NCBI RefSeq assembly: GCF_008807415.1
Contig: NZ_CP043626.1
Coordinates: forward strand, 5,370,501 to 5,434,500
DNA from: Pseudomonas denitrificans (nom. rej.)
GTDB lineage: Bacteria > Pseudomonadota > Gammaproteobacteria > Pseudomonadales > Pseudomonadaceae
Length of the DNA stretch: 64,000 nt
Direction of reading: 5' to 3'
Shown here: piece by piece, positions 1-7,192 of the stretch
Numbering within the stretch: position 1 is the stretch's first letter
Layout: each line of letters starts with the position of its first letter
The notes under the pieces: generated by a model
The model's database searches: none
Told to the model about the DNA's origin: nothing
What the model saw: only the letters and a program-made list of their open reading frames with translations
Made by a program: the position numbers and the translations under genes

Positions 1-1439
1 TGCTGGAGCATCTGCGCACCGGCGAAGTCGATGAAGTTCACGTGGTGGGCGTCCAGTACCAGGCGTTCGCCACGGCTGTGCTGCATCAGTTTCTGCAGGT
101 AGTCGCAGGCGCCGAAGAAGATCGAGCCTTCGATGCGCAACACGGCCTCGTCCTCCTTCTCCCACTGCTGCACGCGCGGCTGTGAGGTGCGCTTGAGGTA
201 GAAGAACAGCGACGCCAGCACGCCGGCGTAGATGGCGTTCTGCAGCGGCAGCAGCAGGGTGGCGGCGAGGGTCAGCAGCATCACCAGGGATTCCGCTCGG
301 CTGCCTTTCCACAGTGCGCGCAGCGCGGGGCGATCGATCAGGTTCCAGCAGATCAGCAGGATGCCGGCGGCCATCGCCGGCAGCGGGATACGGGTGATCA
401 GGCCGGCGCCGGCCACTGCCAGCAGCGCGACCCACAGCGCCGAGAAGACCCCGGCCAGCGGCGTGCGTGCCCCGGCATCCTGGTTCAGTCCGGAACGGGT
501 GAAGGAGCCGGCGGACAGTGTGCCGGACAGCCACGGCCCGATCAGGTTGGACAGCCCCTGCGCGCGCACTTCCTGGTTGGCGTCCAGCGCCTGGTGCGAG
601 CGCGCCGCCAGGGCGCGGGCAATCGACAGGCTGGTGACCAGCCCGAGCATACCGCAGGCCACGGCGGCGGGGAGCAACTGGGCGATGGCGGAGAGGTCGA
701 ACGACAATGCGCTGAACGGTGGCAGCGCGCTGCGGAAGGCTGCCACCCTGGCCACCTCGGCAAAGGTCGTCGGCATCGCCCAGACCAGCGCGCCAGCGCC
801 GAACAGGCCGACCAGCAATGCCGGCCCGCGCCGCCACAGGCGTTTGACGATCAGGCTCAGCACCAGGCTGAACAGTCCCACCAGCAGCGATGGCCCGTGG
901 AACTGCGGCAGCTTCCACCAGAGCGCGGCGGCGCTGGTCAGCGCGGTGGCCTGCCCCGCTGCACTGATGCCGAGCAGGTACGGCAACTGGCCGATCACGA
1001 TCACCAGCGCGGCGCCACAGGTGAAGCCGAGCAGCACCGGGTGCGAGACGAAGTTCACCAGCACGCCGAAACGCAGCATGCCCAGCAGCCACTGGAACAG
1101 CCCGGCAAGGAAGGTCAGCAGCAGCGCGTACTGGATGAACTGCGCGCTGCCCGGCGGCGCCAGCGGGGCGATGGCGGTGAACAGCACCACCGAGATCGCC
1201 GCCGTCGGCCCGCCGACCATGTGTTTCGACGAACCCCATAGACAGGCGATCAGCACCGGCAGCATCGCCGCGTAGAGCCCGTACTCCGCCGGCAGTCCGG
1301 CGATCAGTGCGTAGGCCATGGACTGCGGCAGGGCGAGCACCGCGCCGGAGAGTCCGACTCCCAGGTCGCGGCGCAGGTCGCGCGCGCTGACCTGGGGCAG
1401 CCAGGCGAGGAACGGCAGCAGGCGGATCAGGCGCTCCAT
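1..1439 (-). CDS. SulP-family anion permease, C-terminus beyond window edge
   Basis: Inner-membrane SulP (SLC26-like) permease. About 479 residues are visible, and the C-terminus runs off the left edge. The N-terminus begins MERLIRLLPFLAWLPQ and is followed by the family's helix-1 region (ALPQSMAYALIAGLPAEYGL) and GGPTAAISVV. A conserved segment NQEVRAQGLSNLIGP lies in the middle. The last visible part is a cytoplasmic STAS domain (VLDAHHVNFIDFAGAQML). The ATG lies 7 nt after the stop of the binding-protein gene, so it is the third gene of a betC operon. Known SulP proteins move sulfate or other anions. In this context it may import choline-O-sulfate or handle the sulfate released by BetC, which is inference. 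Confidence 0.9.
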   Translation of the reverse strand, partial: MERLIRLLPFLAWLPQVSARDLRRDLGVGLSGAVLALPQSMAYALIAGLPAEYGLYAAMLPVLIACLWGSSKHMVGGPTAAISVVLFTAIAPLAPPGSAQFIQYALLLTFLAGLFQWLLGMLRFGVLVNFVSHPVLLGFTCGAALVIVIGQLPYLLGISAAGQATALTSAAALWWKLPQFHGPSLLVGLFSLVLSLIVKRLWRRGPALLVGLFGAGALVWAMPTTFAEVARVAAFRSALPPFSALSFDLSAIAQLLPAAVACGMLGLVTSLSIARALAARSHQALDANQEVRAQGLSNLIGPWLSGTLSAGSFTRSGLNQDAGARTPLAGVFSALWVALLAVAGAGLITRIPLPAMAAGILLICWNLIDRPALRALWKGSRAESLVMLLTLAATLLLPLQNAIYAGVLASLFFYLKRTSQPRVQQWEKEDEAVLRIEGSIFFGACDYLQKLMQHSRGERLVLDAHHVNFIDFAGAQMLQ

Positions 1440-1446
1440 CGACGGC

Positions 1447-2385
1447 CTACAGCTTGGCCTTCACGGCGGCCAGCGCGTCGCCGCCGTCGCGGGTCTTCAC
1501 GCCCTGCAGCCAGGTGTCGAGGCTCTGCGGGTTGGCCTTGATCCAGGCTTTCACCGCGTCGGGGTTCTTCACGTTCTTCTCCAGCACTTCGGCCATGATG
1601 GCGTTCTCCATCTTCAGGTCGAAGGACAGGTTGGCCAGCAGCTTGCCGCTGTTCGGGCATTGCTCGGTGTAGCCGTTGCGGGTCACGGTGAACACGCTGC
1701 CGGTGCTGCCGAAGTATTTCTCGCCGCCGGTGAGGTACTTCATGTCGTACTTCACGTTCATCGGGTGCGGTGTCCAGCCGAGGAACACCACCCAGCGCTC
1801 GCGCTTCACCGCGCGGCCGACCTCGGCGAGCATCGCCTGTTCGCTGGATTCCACCAGCTTCCAGTCGCCCAGGCCGAACTCATCGCCGCTGATCATTTTC
1901 TGGATCGACTGGTTGGCCGGCGCGCCGGAGCCGATGCCGTAGACCTTCCTGTTGAACTGGTCGGCGTGCTTGTCGAGGTCGTCGAAGGTCTTCACCCCGG
2001 CGTTCCACACGTAGGTCGGCACCGCCAGGGTGAATTCGGTGCCCTGCAGGTTCTTCGCCAGCTGGGTGACCTGCTGGCTGGCGATGAACTGGTCGTGGAA
2101 GCCCTGCTGCGCCGGCATCCAGTTGCCGAGGAAGGCGTCGACCTGGCCGTCGCGCAGGCCGCCGTAGGTGATGGGCACCGACAGGGTGTCGATCTTCACC
2201 TTGTAGCCCAGTCCTTCGAGGAGGAAAGCGGCGATGCCATTGGTGACGGCGATGTCGGTCCAGCCCGGGTCGGCCAGCTTCACCGTACTGCAGGCTTCAT
2301 CTTCGGCCCGGGCCAGCGGGCCGCCCAGCGCCAGTGCGCTGGCCAGCAATAGTGCGGATGCTTGTCGTACGGTGCGCTTGGTCAT
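1447..2385 (-). CDS. choX: Choline/betaine-type ABC transporter substrate-binding protein (ChoX family)
   Basis: Periplasmic binding protein of 312 aa. The signal peptide is residues 1-27 (cleavage after ARA). The mature protein has the OpuAC/ChoX fold signature ADPGWTD near residue 40 and GNWMP near 88. Tryptophans at 42, 89 and 204 and Tyr125 match the positions of the ChoX aromatic cage that holds the quaternary ammonium group. A strong ribosome site (AGGGGAAGGGAGC) precedes the ATG, 30 nt downstream of betC. No permease or ATPase gene adjoins it, so it is an orphan binding protein that would have to share a Cbc/Cho-type transporter encoded elsewhere. It could bind choline, choline sulfate or betaine. 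Confidence 0.82.
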   Translation of the reverse strand: MTKRTVRQASALLLASALALGGPLARAEDEACSTVKLADPGWTDIAVTNGIAAFLLEGLGYKVKIDTLSVPITYGGLRDGQVDAFLGNWMPAQQGFHDQFIASQQVTQLAKNLQGTEFTLAVPTYVWNAGVKTFDDLDKHADQFNRKVYGIGSGAPANQSIQKMISGDEFGLGDWKLVESSEQAMLAEVGRAVKRERWVVFLGWTPHPMNVKYDMKYLTGGEKYFGSTGSVFTVTRNGYTEQCPNSGKLLANLSFDLKMENAIMAEVLEKNVKNPDAVKAWIKANPQSLDTWLQGVKTRDGGDALAAVKAKL

Positions 2386-2415
2386 GCTCCCTTCCCCTTC
2401 GGCGTGTTGTGGTTG

Positions 2416-3933
2416 TTATTTCGGTTGCGGATAGCGGGCGCGGCGCTCCAGATCGTCGAGGTCGATGTGGTTGCGCATGTACTGCTGGCTGGCGTCGACC
2501 AGGGGCTGGTGATCCCAGCTTTTCAGCGTGCCGTGGGTCAGCGCGTCGGCCACCAGCCGGCGGCGGCGCTGGCTGGCCAGTACCTGCCGGGTGATGGCGG
2601 GCACATCCCAGCGCGCGCGGGCTTCACCCAGCAGGTCGCGTACCAGGTTGGCGTGGGCCGGCGAATCCATGAGGTTCTGCAGCTCGCGCGGATCGTTGGC
2701 GACGTCGAACAGCAGGCAAGGGTCCTGCTCGGAGTAGATGAACTTGAAGTCGCCGCGACGGATCATCATCAGCGGGCTGACGGTGCCTTCGGCGGTGTAT
2801 TCGCCGATCACTTCGTCGTGGCCGCCAGTGCCTTGCAAGTGCGGTAGCAGTGAGCGGCCGTCGAGATCGACGCCGGGCTCGATCTGCCCGCCGGCCAGCT
2901 CGACGAGGGTCGGCAGCAGGTCGACGGTGGACACCGACTGGCTGACCCGATGCGCGGCGAAACGCTTGGGCGCGTGCACCAGCAGCGGCACGCGGGCAGC
3001 CATCTCGAACCAGTGCATCTTGTACCAGAGGCCGCGCTCGCCAAGCATGTCGCCGTGGTCGCCGGAGAACACGATCAGGGTGTCATCGGACAAGCCGCAA
3101 TCCTCCAGGGTGCGCAGCAGCGCGCCGATCTGCGCGTCGACATAGCTGCACGCGCCGAAGTAGGCGCGGCGGGCGGCGCGCACCTTCTCTTCGGGCATCT
3201 CCTGGTCCCACAGGTCGATCACCTTGAGCAGGCGCCGGGAGTGCGGGTCCTGCTCGTCCTGGGCGATCTGCACCGAGGGCAGCGGGATGTCCTCGTCGCG
3301 GTACAGGTCCCAGTACTCGCGCGGGATGGTGTAGGGGTCGTGCGGGTGGGTCATGGACACGGTGAGGCAGAACGGCTGCTCGGGGTGTTCGCGCACGTGG
3401 TCGTAGAGGTACTGGCGCGCCTTGAACACCACCTCCTCGTCGAAGTCGAGCTGGTTGGTGCGCACGCACGGGCCGGCCTGCAGTACCGAGGACATGTTGT
3501 GGTACCAGCTCGGGCGCACGCCCGGCTCGTCCCAGTTCACCGCCCAGCCGTAGTCGGCGGGGTAGATGTCGCTGGTCAGGCGTTCTTCGTAGCCGTGCAG
3601 CTGGTCCGGACCGCAGAAGTGCATCTTGCCCGACAGCGCGGTGCGGTAGCCGAGGCGGCGCAGGTAGTGCGCGTAGGTGGGGATGTCGGCGGCAAAGTCG
3701 GCGGCGTTGTCCCAGGCGCCGATCTTCGTCGGCAGTTGGCCGCTCACCAGGGTGAAGCGCGAGGGCGCGCAGAGCGGGCTGTTGCAGTAGGCCGAGTCGA
3801 AGACCACGCCTTCACCGGCGAGGCGCGAGAGGTTGGGCAGCTTGATGGGCGACTGGGCGTCGTAGAAGGGCAGGAGCGGCGCGGCCATCTGGTCGGCCAT
3901 GATGAAGAGGATGTTCGGGCGCTGGCGCTTCAT
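2416..3933 (-). CDS. betC: Choline-sulfatase
   Basis: Hydrolyses choline-O-sulfate to choline and sulfate, feeding glycine betaine synthesis or carbon, nitrogen and sulfur supply; presumed cytoplasmic because no signal peptide is seen. The 505 aa product is a type I sulfatase. Asp14 (NILFIMADQ) is a metal ligand, and Cys55 in CAPSR is the residue converted to formylglycine. SGDHGDMLGERG gives further metal-site residues, and the C-terminal tail is of choline-sulfatase type. Length matches characterised BetC. It is first gene of the betC-choX-sulP unit and is divergent from a LysR gene. Family and context agree, so substrate confidence is high. Confidence 0.93.
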   Translation of the reverse strand: MKRQRPNILFIMADQMAAPLLPFYDAQSPIKLPNLSRLAGEGVVFDSAYCNSPLCAPSRFTLVSGQLPTKIGAWDNAADFAADIPTYAHYLRRLGYRTALSGKMHFCGPDQLHGYEERLTSDIYPADYGWAVNWDEPGVRPSWYHNMSSVLQAGPCVRTNQLDFDEEVVFKARQYLYDHVREHPEQPFCLTVSMTHPHDPYTIPREYWDLYRDEDIPLPSVQIAQDEQDPHSRRLLKVIDLWDQEMPEEKVRAARRAYFGACSYVDAQIGALLRTLEDCGLSDDTLIVFSGDHGDMLGERGLWYKMHWFEMAARVPLLVHAPKRFAAHRVSQSVSTVDLLPTLVELAGGQIEPGVDLDGRSLLPHLQGTGGHDEVIGEYTAEGTVSPLMMIRRGDFKFIYSEQDPCLLFDVANDPRELQNLMDSPAHANLVRDLLGEARARWDVPAITRQVLASQRRRRLVADALTHGTLKSWDHQPLVDASQQYMRNHIDLDDLERRARYPQPK

Positions 3934-4013
3934 GGCGTTGGGCTTATCCTGTTGGCGCTGTTATGGGATGCTGTGCGGTACGAGTCTGTTGGCTGCTGGA
4001 TTAGGGGTAAAGC

Positions 4014-4029
4014 GCATGGCGCTGCATGC
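4014..4029. promoter_or_regulatory. Candidate operator in the betC/LysR divergent region
   Basis: A short inverted repeat (GCATG, 6-nt spacer, CATGC) lies in the roughly 130-bp region between divergent betC and its LysR neighbour. LysR regulators usually bind such shared regions. The repeat arms are only 5 bp, so this could be chance. No clear -35/-10 pair was assigned. Confidence 0.25.
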
Positions 4030-4062
4030 TTCGGATAACACCTGCTTATGCGAGAGCAAGCC

Positions 4063-4959
4063 ATGAGCGTGCCGCTGGAACTGCTGCGCGTGTTCGAGTC
4101 CGCCGCGCGGCTGCTCAGCTTCACCGCCGCCGCCGGCGAGCTGGGCACCACCCAGCCGGCGGTCAGCCAGCAGATCAAGCGCCTGGAGAAGCTCCTCGCC
4201 GTGCGCCTGTTCGACCGCATTCACCGGGGCATTGCCCTCACCGAAAGTGGACAGGTGCTGCAGCAGCACGTTCAGGTCGGGTTGGAGAGCATCGACGCCG
4301 GTATCGCCGCGGTCACCGCGCGACATCCCCACGAAGTGCTGCAGGTCGCTACCGACTTCGCCTTCGCCGCGTACTGGCTGATGCCGCGCCTGCCGCGCTT
4401 CCGCCAGGCGCATCCGGAGCTGGACGTCGGGCTGATCAGCAGCGACCGCAGCCCGATTGCCCTGCGCAGCGACATCGATGTGGCCATCGCCTTCGGCGAC
4501 GGGCGCTTCAAGCATGGCGAGGCGCTGCGCCTGTTCAGCGAAGAGGTCTTCCCGGTGTGCAGTCCACGCTTGCTCGAAGGCCGCGAGCTGCCGCTGTCGC
4601 CCCAGGCACTCACCGAATTGCCGCTGCTGCACCTCAAGCCCGAGGCTTCCAGCCGCTGGTTCGACTGGGGCGGTGTCTATCGCGCGCTGGGCATCGACGG
4701 CGCACCAGCCCCGGCCGGACTGCGTTTCGACAACTACACCCTGCTGGTGCAGGCGGCCATCGCCGGGCAGGGCGTGGCCATCGGCTGGCGGCATCTGGTC
4801 GACGAACTGCTGGAACAGGGGTTACTGTGCCGACCCATCGCCGGATCGCAGCAGTCGCGCTTCGGCTATTACGCCGTGCTGCCCGAGCGCAAACGGCGGA
4901 TGCGCCTGGTGCAGCGTTTCGTCGACTGGCTGCAGGCGGAACTGGAGCAGGACCGATGA
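4063..4959 (+). CDS. LysR-type regulator next to betC
   Basis: LysR-family regulator of 298 aa from the chosen start. The winged-helix DNA-binding domain is N-terminal (SFTAAAGELGTTQPAVSQQI, then LFDRIHRGIALTESG), followed by the co-inducer domain. An in-frame ATG lies 15 nt earlier, at 4048, but GAGAG about 8 nt before 4063 favours the later one. It is divergent from betC, an arrangement typical of a regulator that responds to the pathway substrate or product, so it probably controls betC-choX-sulP. Its stop overlaps the next gene's start (ATGA), indicating translational coupling. The actual inducer is not known from sequence. Confidence 0.88.
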   Translation: MSVPLELLRVFESAARLLSFTAAAGELGTTQPAVSQQIKRLEKLLAVRLFDRIHRGIALTESGQVLQQHVQVGLESIDAGIAAVTARHPHEVLQVATDFAFAAYWLMPRLPRFRQAHPELDVGLISSDRSPIALRSDIDVAIAFGDGRFKHGEALRLFSEEVFPVCSPRLLEGRELPLSPQALTELPLLHLKPEASSRWFDWGGVYRALGIDGAPAPAGLRFDNYTLLVQAAIAGQGVAIGWRHLVDELLEQGLLCRPIAGSQQSRFGYYAVLPERKRRMRLVQRFVDWLQAELEQDR

Positions 4960-5288
4960 GCGAGATTCAGGACTTCCACGCCCACGTCTATTTCGACGCC
5001 GGCAGCATCGAGCGCGCCCGCGCGCTGTGTGAGGAGGCCGCGCGCCGCTTCGGCGCGAAAATGGGCCGCGTCCACGAGCGGCCGGTCGGCCCGCACCCGG
5101 ACTGGAGCTGCCAGCTGGCTTTCGACAACGCCACCTTCGCCACCCTGGTGCCGTGGCTGGCGCTGAACCGTGACGGCCTGGTGGTGTTCGTCCACCCCAA
5201 TACCGGCAACGACCTGCGCGATCACCGCGACTACGCCATGTGGCTGGGCGCAGTGCGGCCGCTGGACCTCTCGCAGTTCACGAGCTGA
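4956..5288 (+). CDS. DOPA 4,5-dioxygenase family protein
   Basis: Small protein of 110 aa in the DOPA 4,5-dioxygenase family (PF08883). Visible family marks are the N-terminal DFHAHVYFD with two histidines, RPVGPHPDW in the middle, and VFVHPNTGNDLRDHRDYA near the end; the histidines would bind non-haem iron. Bacterial members are mostly uncharacterised and need not act on DOPA. The gene overlaps the preceding LysR gene by 4 nt, so the two are co-translated, but no link to choline sulfate metabolism is obvious. It ends just before an iron-regulated signalling locus. Confidence 0.82.
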   Translation: MSEIQDFHAHVYFDAGSIERARALCEEAARRFGAKMGRVHERPVGPHPDWSCQLAFDNATFATLVPWLALNRDGLVVFVHPNTGNDLRDHRDYAMWLGAVRPLDLSQFTS

Positions 5289-5302
5289 CACTTTTTTGCA
5301 TT

Positions 5303-5317
5303 CGATAATAATTCTCG
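5303..5317. promoter_or_regulatory. Candidate Fur box upstream of the sigma factor gene
   Basis: CGATAATAATTCTCG matches the 7-1-7 Fur consensus (TGATAATNATTATCA) at most positions and is embedded in an AT-rich segment unlike the surrounding GC-rich DNA. It lies about 75-90 nt before the sigma factor start. FecI-type sigma genes are normally Fur-repressed, so position and sequence agree. Confidence 0.7.
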
Positions 5318-5391
5318 ATTCGGTGTATGCTGCCCACCCTTCGTATCGGCCTGACAGACGTTGGCCGATTTTCCAGGGTATTTCGGCCATC

Positions 5392-5913
5392 ATGCGGCGC
5401 TTCGCCTCCTCCTCCCTGCTGCAGAGCTTCCAGGCGCACTACGCGGACCTGATGCGCTTCCTCGCCCGCAGGCTGGGGGACAACCAGCGCGCCGCCGACG
5501 TTGCCCAGGACACCTGGCTGCGCCTGGCCGACCACCCCGCCGAAACCGAGGTGCAGGACCCGCGCGCCTACCTGTTCCGGGTGGCCGGCAACATCGCCAT
5601 CGACAACCTGCGCCGCGAGGGCCGGCTGGCGGAGCTGCATGTCGACGAAACCGCCGCCAACGACCTGAGCGATCCCGCGTCCGGGCTGGAGCACCGCCTG
5701 CTCGCCCATGAGGCGCTGGAACACCTGGACGCCGCCCTCGACCAGTTGCCGACGAACGCCCGCGAGGCGCTGCTGATGAACCGCCTCGACGGCCTCACCC
5801 ACGCGCAGATCGCCCAGCGCCTGGGGGTTTCCGAGAGCATGGTGGGCAAGTACATCGTTCAGGCCATGCGTCATTGCCGCGACTGGGCGCAGCGTCAGGA
5901 GGGCACGCCATGA
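5392..5913 (+). CDS. FecI-type ECF sigma factor
   Basis: Extracytoplasmic-function sigma-70 factor of 173 aa. Region 2 is DLMRFLARRLGDNQRAADVA...DTWLRL. The -10-recognition segment follows (DPRAYLFRVAGNIAIDNLRR). Region 4 carries the helix-turn-helix (LTHAQIAQRLGVSESMVGKY). The start MRRFASSSLLQSF is typical for iron-starvation sigmas. The stop overlaps the fecR-type start (ATGA). The expected role is to transcribe the downstream TonB receptor when the cognate ferric siderophore is bound at the surface. A Fur-box candidate lies upstream. Confidence 0.93.
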   Translation: MRRFASSSLLQSFQAHYADLMRFLARRLGDNQRAADVAQDTWLRLADHPAETEVQDPRAYLFRVAGNIAIDNLRREGRLAELHVDETAANDLSDPASGLEHRLLAHEALEHLDAALDQLPTNAREALLMNRLDGLTHAQIAQRLGVSESMVGKYIVQAMRHCRDWAQRQEGTP

Positions 5914-6842
5914 GCCGCGTGGACCTTTCCGACGAGGCCATCGAGCGCCTGGTGCAGTTGCATTCGGGCAGCGCCGGGGCCGCTGAGCGCATGGACTTCC
6001 TGCGCTGGCGCGGGCAGAGCGCGGAGCACGAACTCGCCGCCCGCGAGGCCGAAGCCCTGTGGGGCGCCTTGCCGGAAACCCGCAGCGCCCAGCGCTATCG
6101 CCAGCGCGCGCGGCGCCCCCGTCGTTTGCTGGCGCTGGCCACCGCTGCGTGCGTTGCGGCCGTTGCGTTGACCATCGCCCTGCCCGAGCCGCTGGCCGGG
6201 TTGTACTCCGATTACGCCACTCGCACCGGTGAGCGGCGGATGCTGGAGCTGGCCGACGGCAGCCGCGTCTGGCTGAACAGCGACAGTGCGTTGTCCGTCG
6301 ACTTCAGCCCGCAGCAGCGGCGCCTGCGGCTGCATGGCGGCGAGGCGTTGTTCGAGGTGGCCAAGGACCCGTCGCGGCCGTTCATCGTCGAGGCCAGGGG
6401 CGGCGAAGTGCGCGCCGTGGGTACGCGCTTCGATGTCGACAGCCGCGGGCCGCAGGTGCGCGTGGACGTGACCGAAGGGGTGGTCCAGGTGAACAGCGCC
6501 GGCAGCGAGCCGGTGCGGCTTTCCGCTGGCGAGCGCCTGAGCTACCGCGACAGCGCCGCGCCCGAACCGGTGCAGCCGCTGGACCTGTCCAGCGCCAGTG
6601 CCTGGCAGCGCGGCAAGCTGATCTTCAACCAGCGTCCGCTGGGCGAGGTGCTCGATGAACTGGAGCGCTACGTGCCCGGCCGCATCGTGCTGACCGACAG
6701 CGCGCTGCGCCAGCACAAGGTCAGCGGCGTTTTCGACCTGCAAGACCCCGGCGCCCTGCTCAAGACCCTGGAGCGGTTGCAGCCGGTGAGCGTTACCCAC
6801 CTGCCCTGGCTGGTACTGATCCGCCCCGCCCCGAAGGCCTGA
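5910..6842 (+). CDS. FecR-type anti-sigma / sigma regulator
   Basis: Single-pass inner-membrane regulator of 310 aa. The N-terminal cytoplasmic part (DUF4880-like, residues 1-60) would contact the sigma factor. One hydrophobic segment spans about 72-93 (LLALATAACVAAVALTIAL). The periplasmic FecR domain follows (RRMLELADGSRVWLNSDSAL; GGEALFEVAKDPSRPFIV; AVGTRFDV). The C-terminal DUF4974-like part would meet the receptor's signalling domain. It is coupled to the sigma gene by a 4-nt overlap. It carries the signal from the ferri-siderophore receptor to the sigma factor. Confidence 0.93.
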   Translation: MSRVDLSDEAIERLVQLHSGSAGAAERMDFLRWRGQSAEHELAAREAEALWGALPETRSAQRYRQRARRPRRLLALATAACVAAVALTIALPEPLAGLYSDYATRTGERRMLELADGSRVWLNSDSALSVDFSPQQRRLRLHGGEALFEVAKDPSRPFIVEARGGEVRAVGTRFDVDSRGPQVRVDVTEGVVQVNSAGSEPVRLSAGERLSYRDSAAPEPVQPLDLSSASAWQRGKLIFNQRPLGEVLDELERYVPGRIVLTDSALRQHKVSGVFDLQDPGALLKTLERLQPVSVTHLPWLVLIRPAPKA

Positions 6843-6850
6843 TAGCTCTT

Positions 6851-6933
6851 CGTAGGATGGGTGGAGCGGAGCGATACCCATGCTGATCGCGCACGGGATT
6901 GATGGGTATCGCTTCGCTCCACGCCATCCTACG
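6851..6933. repeat. Intergenic palindrome, family A copy 1
   Basis: Imperfect inverted repeat of about 83 bp. The left arm starts CGTAGGATGGGTGGAGCG and the right arm ends with its complement, separated by a central GATACCCAT/ATGGGTATC pair and a variable loop. Closely similar copies occur at 13590-13672 and 38417-38499. All three are intergenic. It could form a long hairpin in RNA from either strand. Confidence 0.9.
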
Positions 6934-6960
6934 GTCCGCCGGAAAGTTCGGCCGCACCCT

Positions 6961-7003
6961 GTAGGACGGGCGGGGGCGCCTAGCCATGCCCGCGATCGCG
7001 CGC
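6961..7003 (+). repeat. Intergenic repeat, family B copy 1 (divergent)
   Basis: Begins GTAGGACGGGCGGGGGCGCC and continues with a CCCGCGATCGCG core. The first 43 bp match, with one missing base, the family B copies at 18426-18481 (opposite strand) and 20703-20758. It lies 28 bp after family A copy 1 in the fecR-receptor gap. Confidence 0.85.
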
Positions 7004-7192
7004 ACGCGGTATCGGCGAATGAAGCGTGCCGCTTCATTCGCCCTGCGAGAGCGATTCCCGCCCGCTCACACAGGAAAATGAAAATTTTTTGCATTTGCCA
7101 CTGCAAGGTTTGCCTGGCCGTTTCGTCGTAGGCAGGAACGCGAAAAATTCTCACTACGCGACCCTGCCCACACAAGAACGGATTTCACCTGC
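7004..7192 (+). other. Leader/promoter region of the TonB receptor
   Basis: With the two repeats just upstream, this completes the 350-bp gap between the fecR-type and receptor genes. It contains an A/T-rich stretch around 7073-7097 that starts GGAAAAT, resembling the -35 GGAAAT of FecI-type promoters. I could not find a convincing -10 partner at the right distance, so no promoter is assigned. No small gene is seen. Confidence 0.5.

Noticed and set aside
7073..7100. GGAAAAT as the -35 of a FecI-type promoter for the receptor
   Set aside because: No matching -10 at 16-18 nt; kept only as a remark on the leader region.
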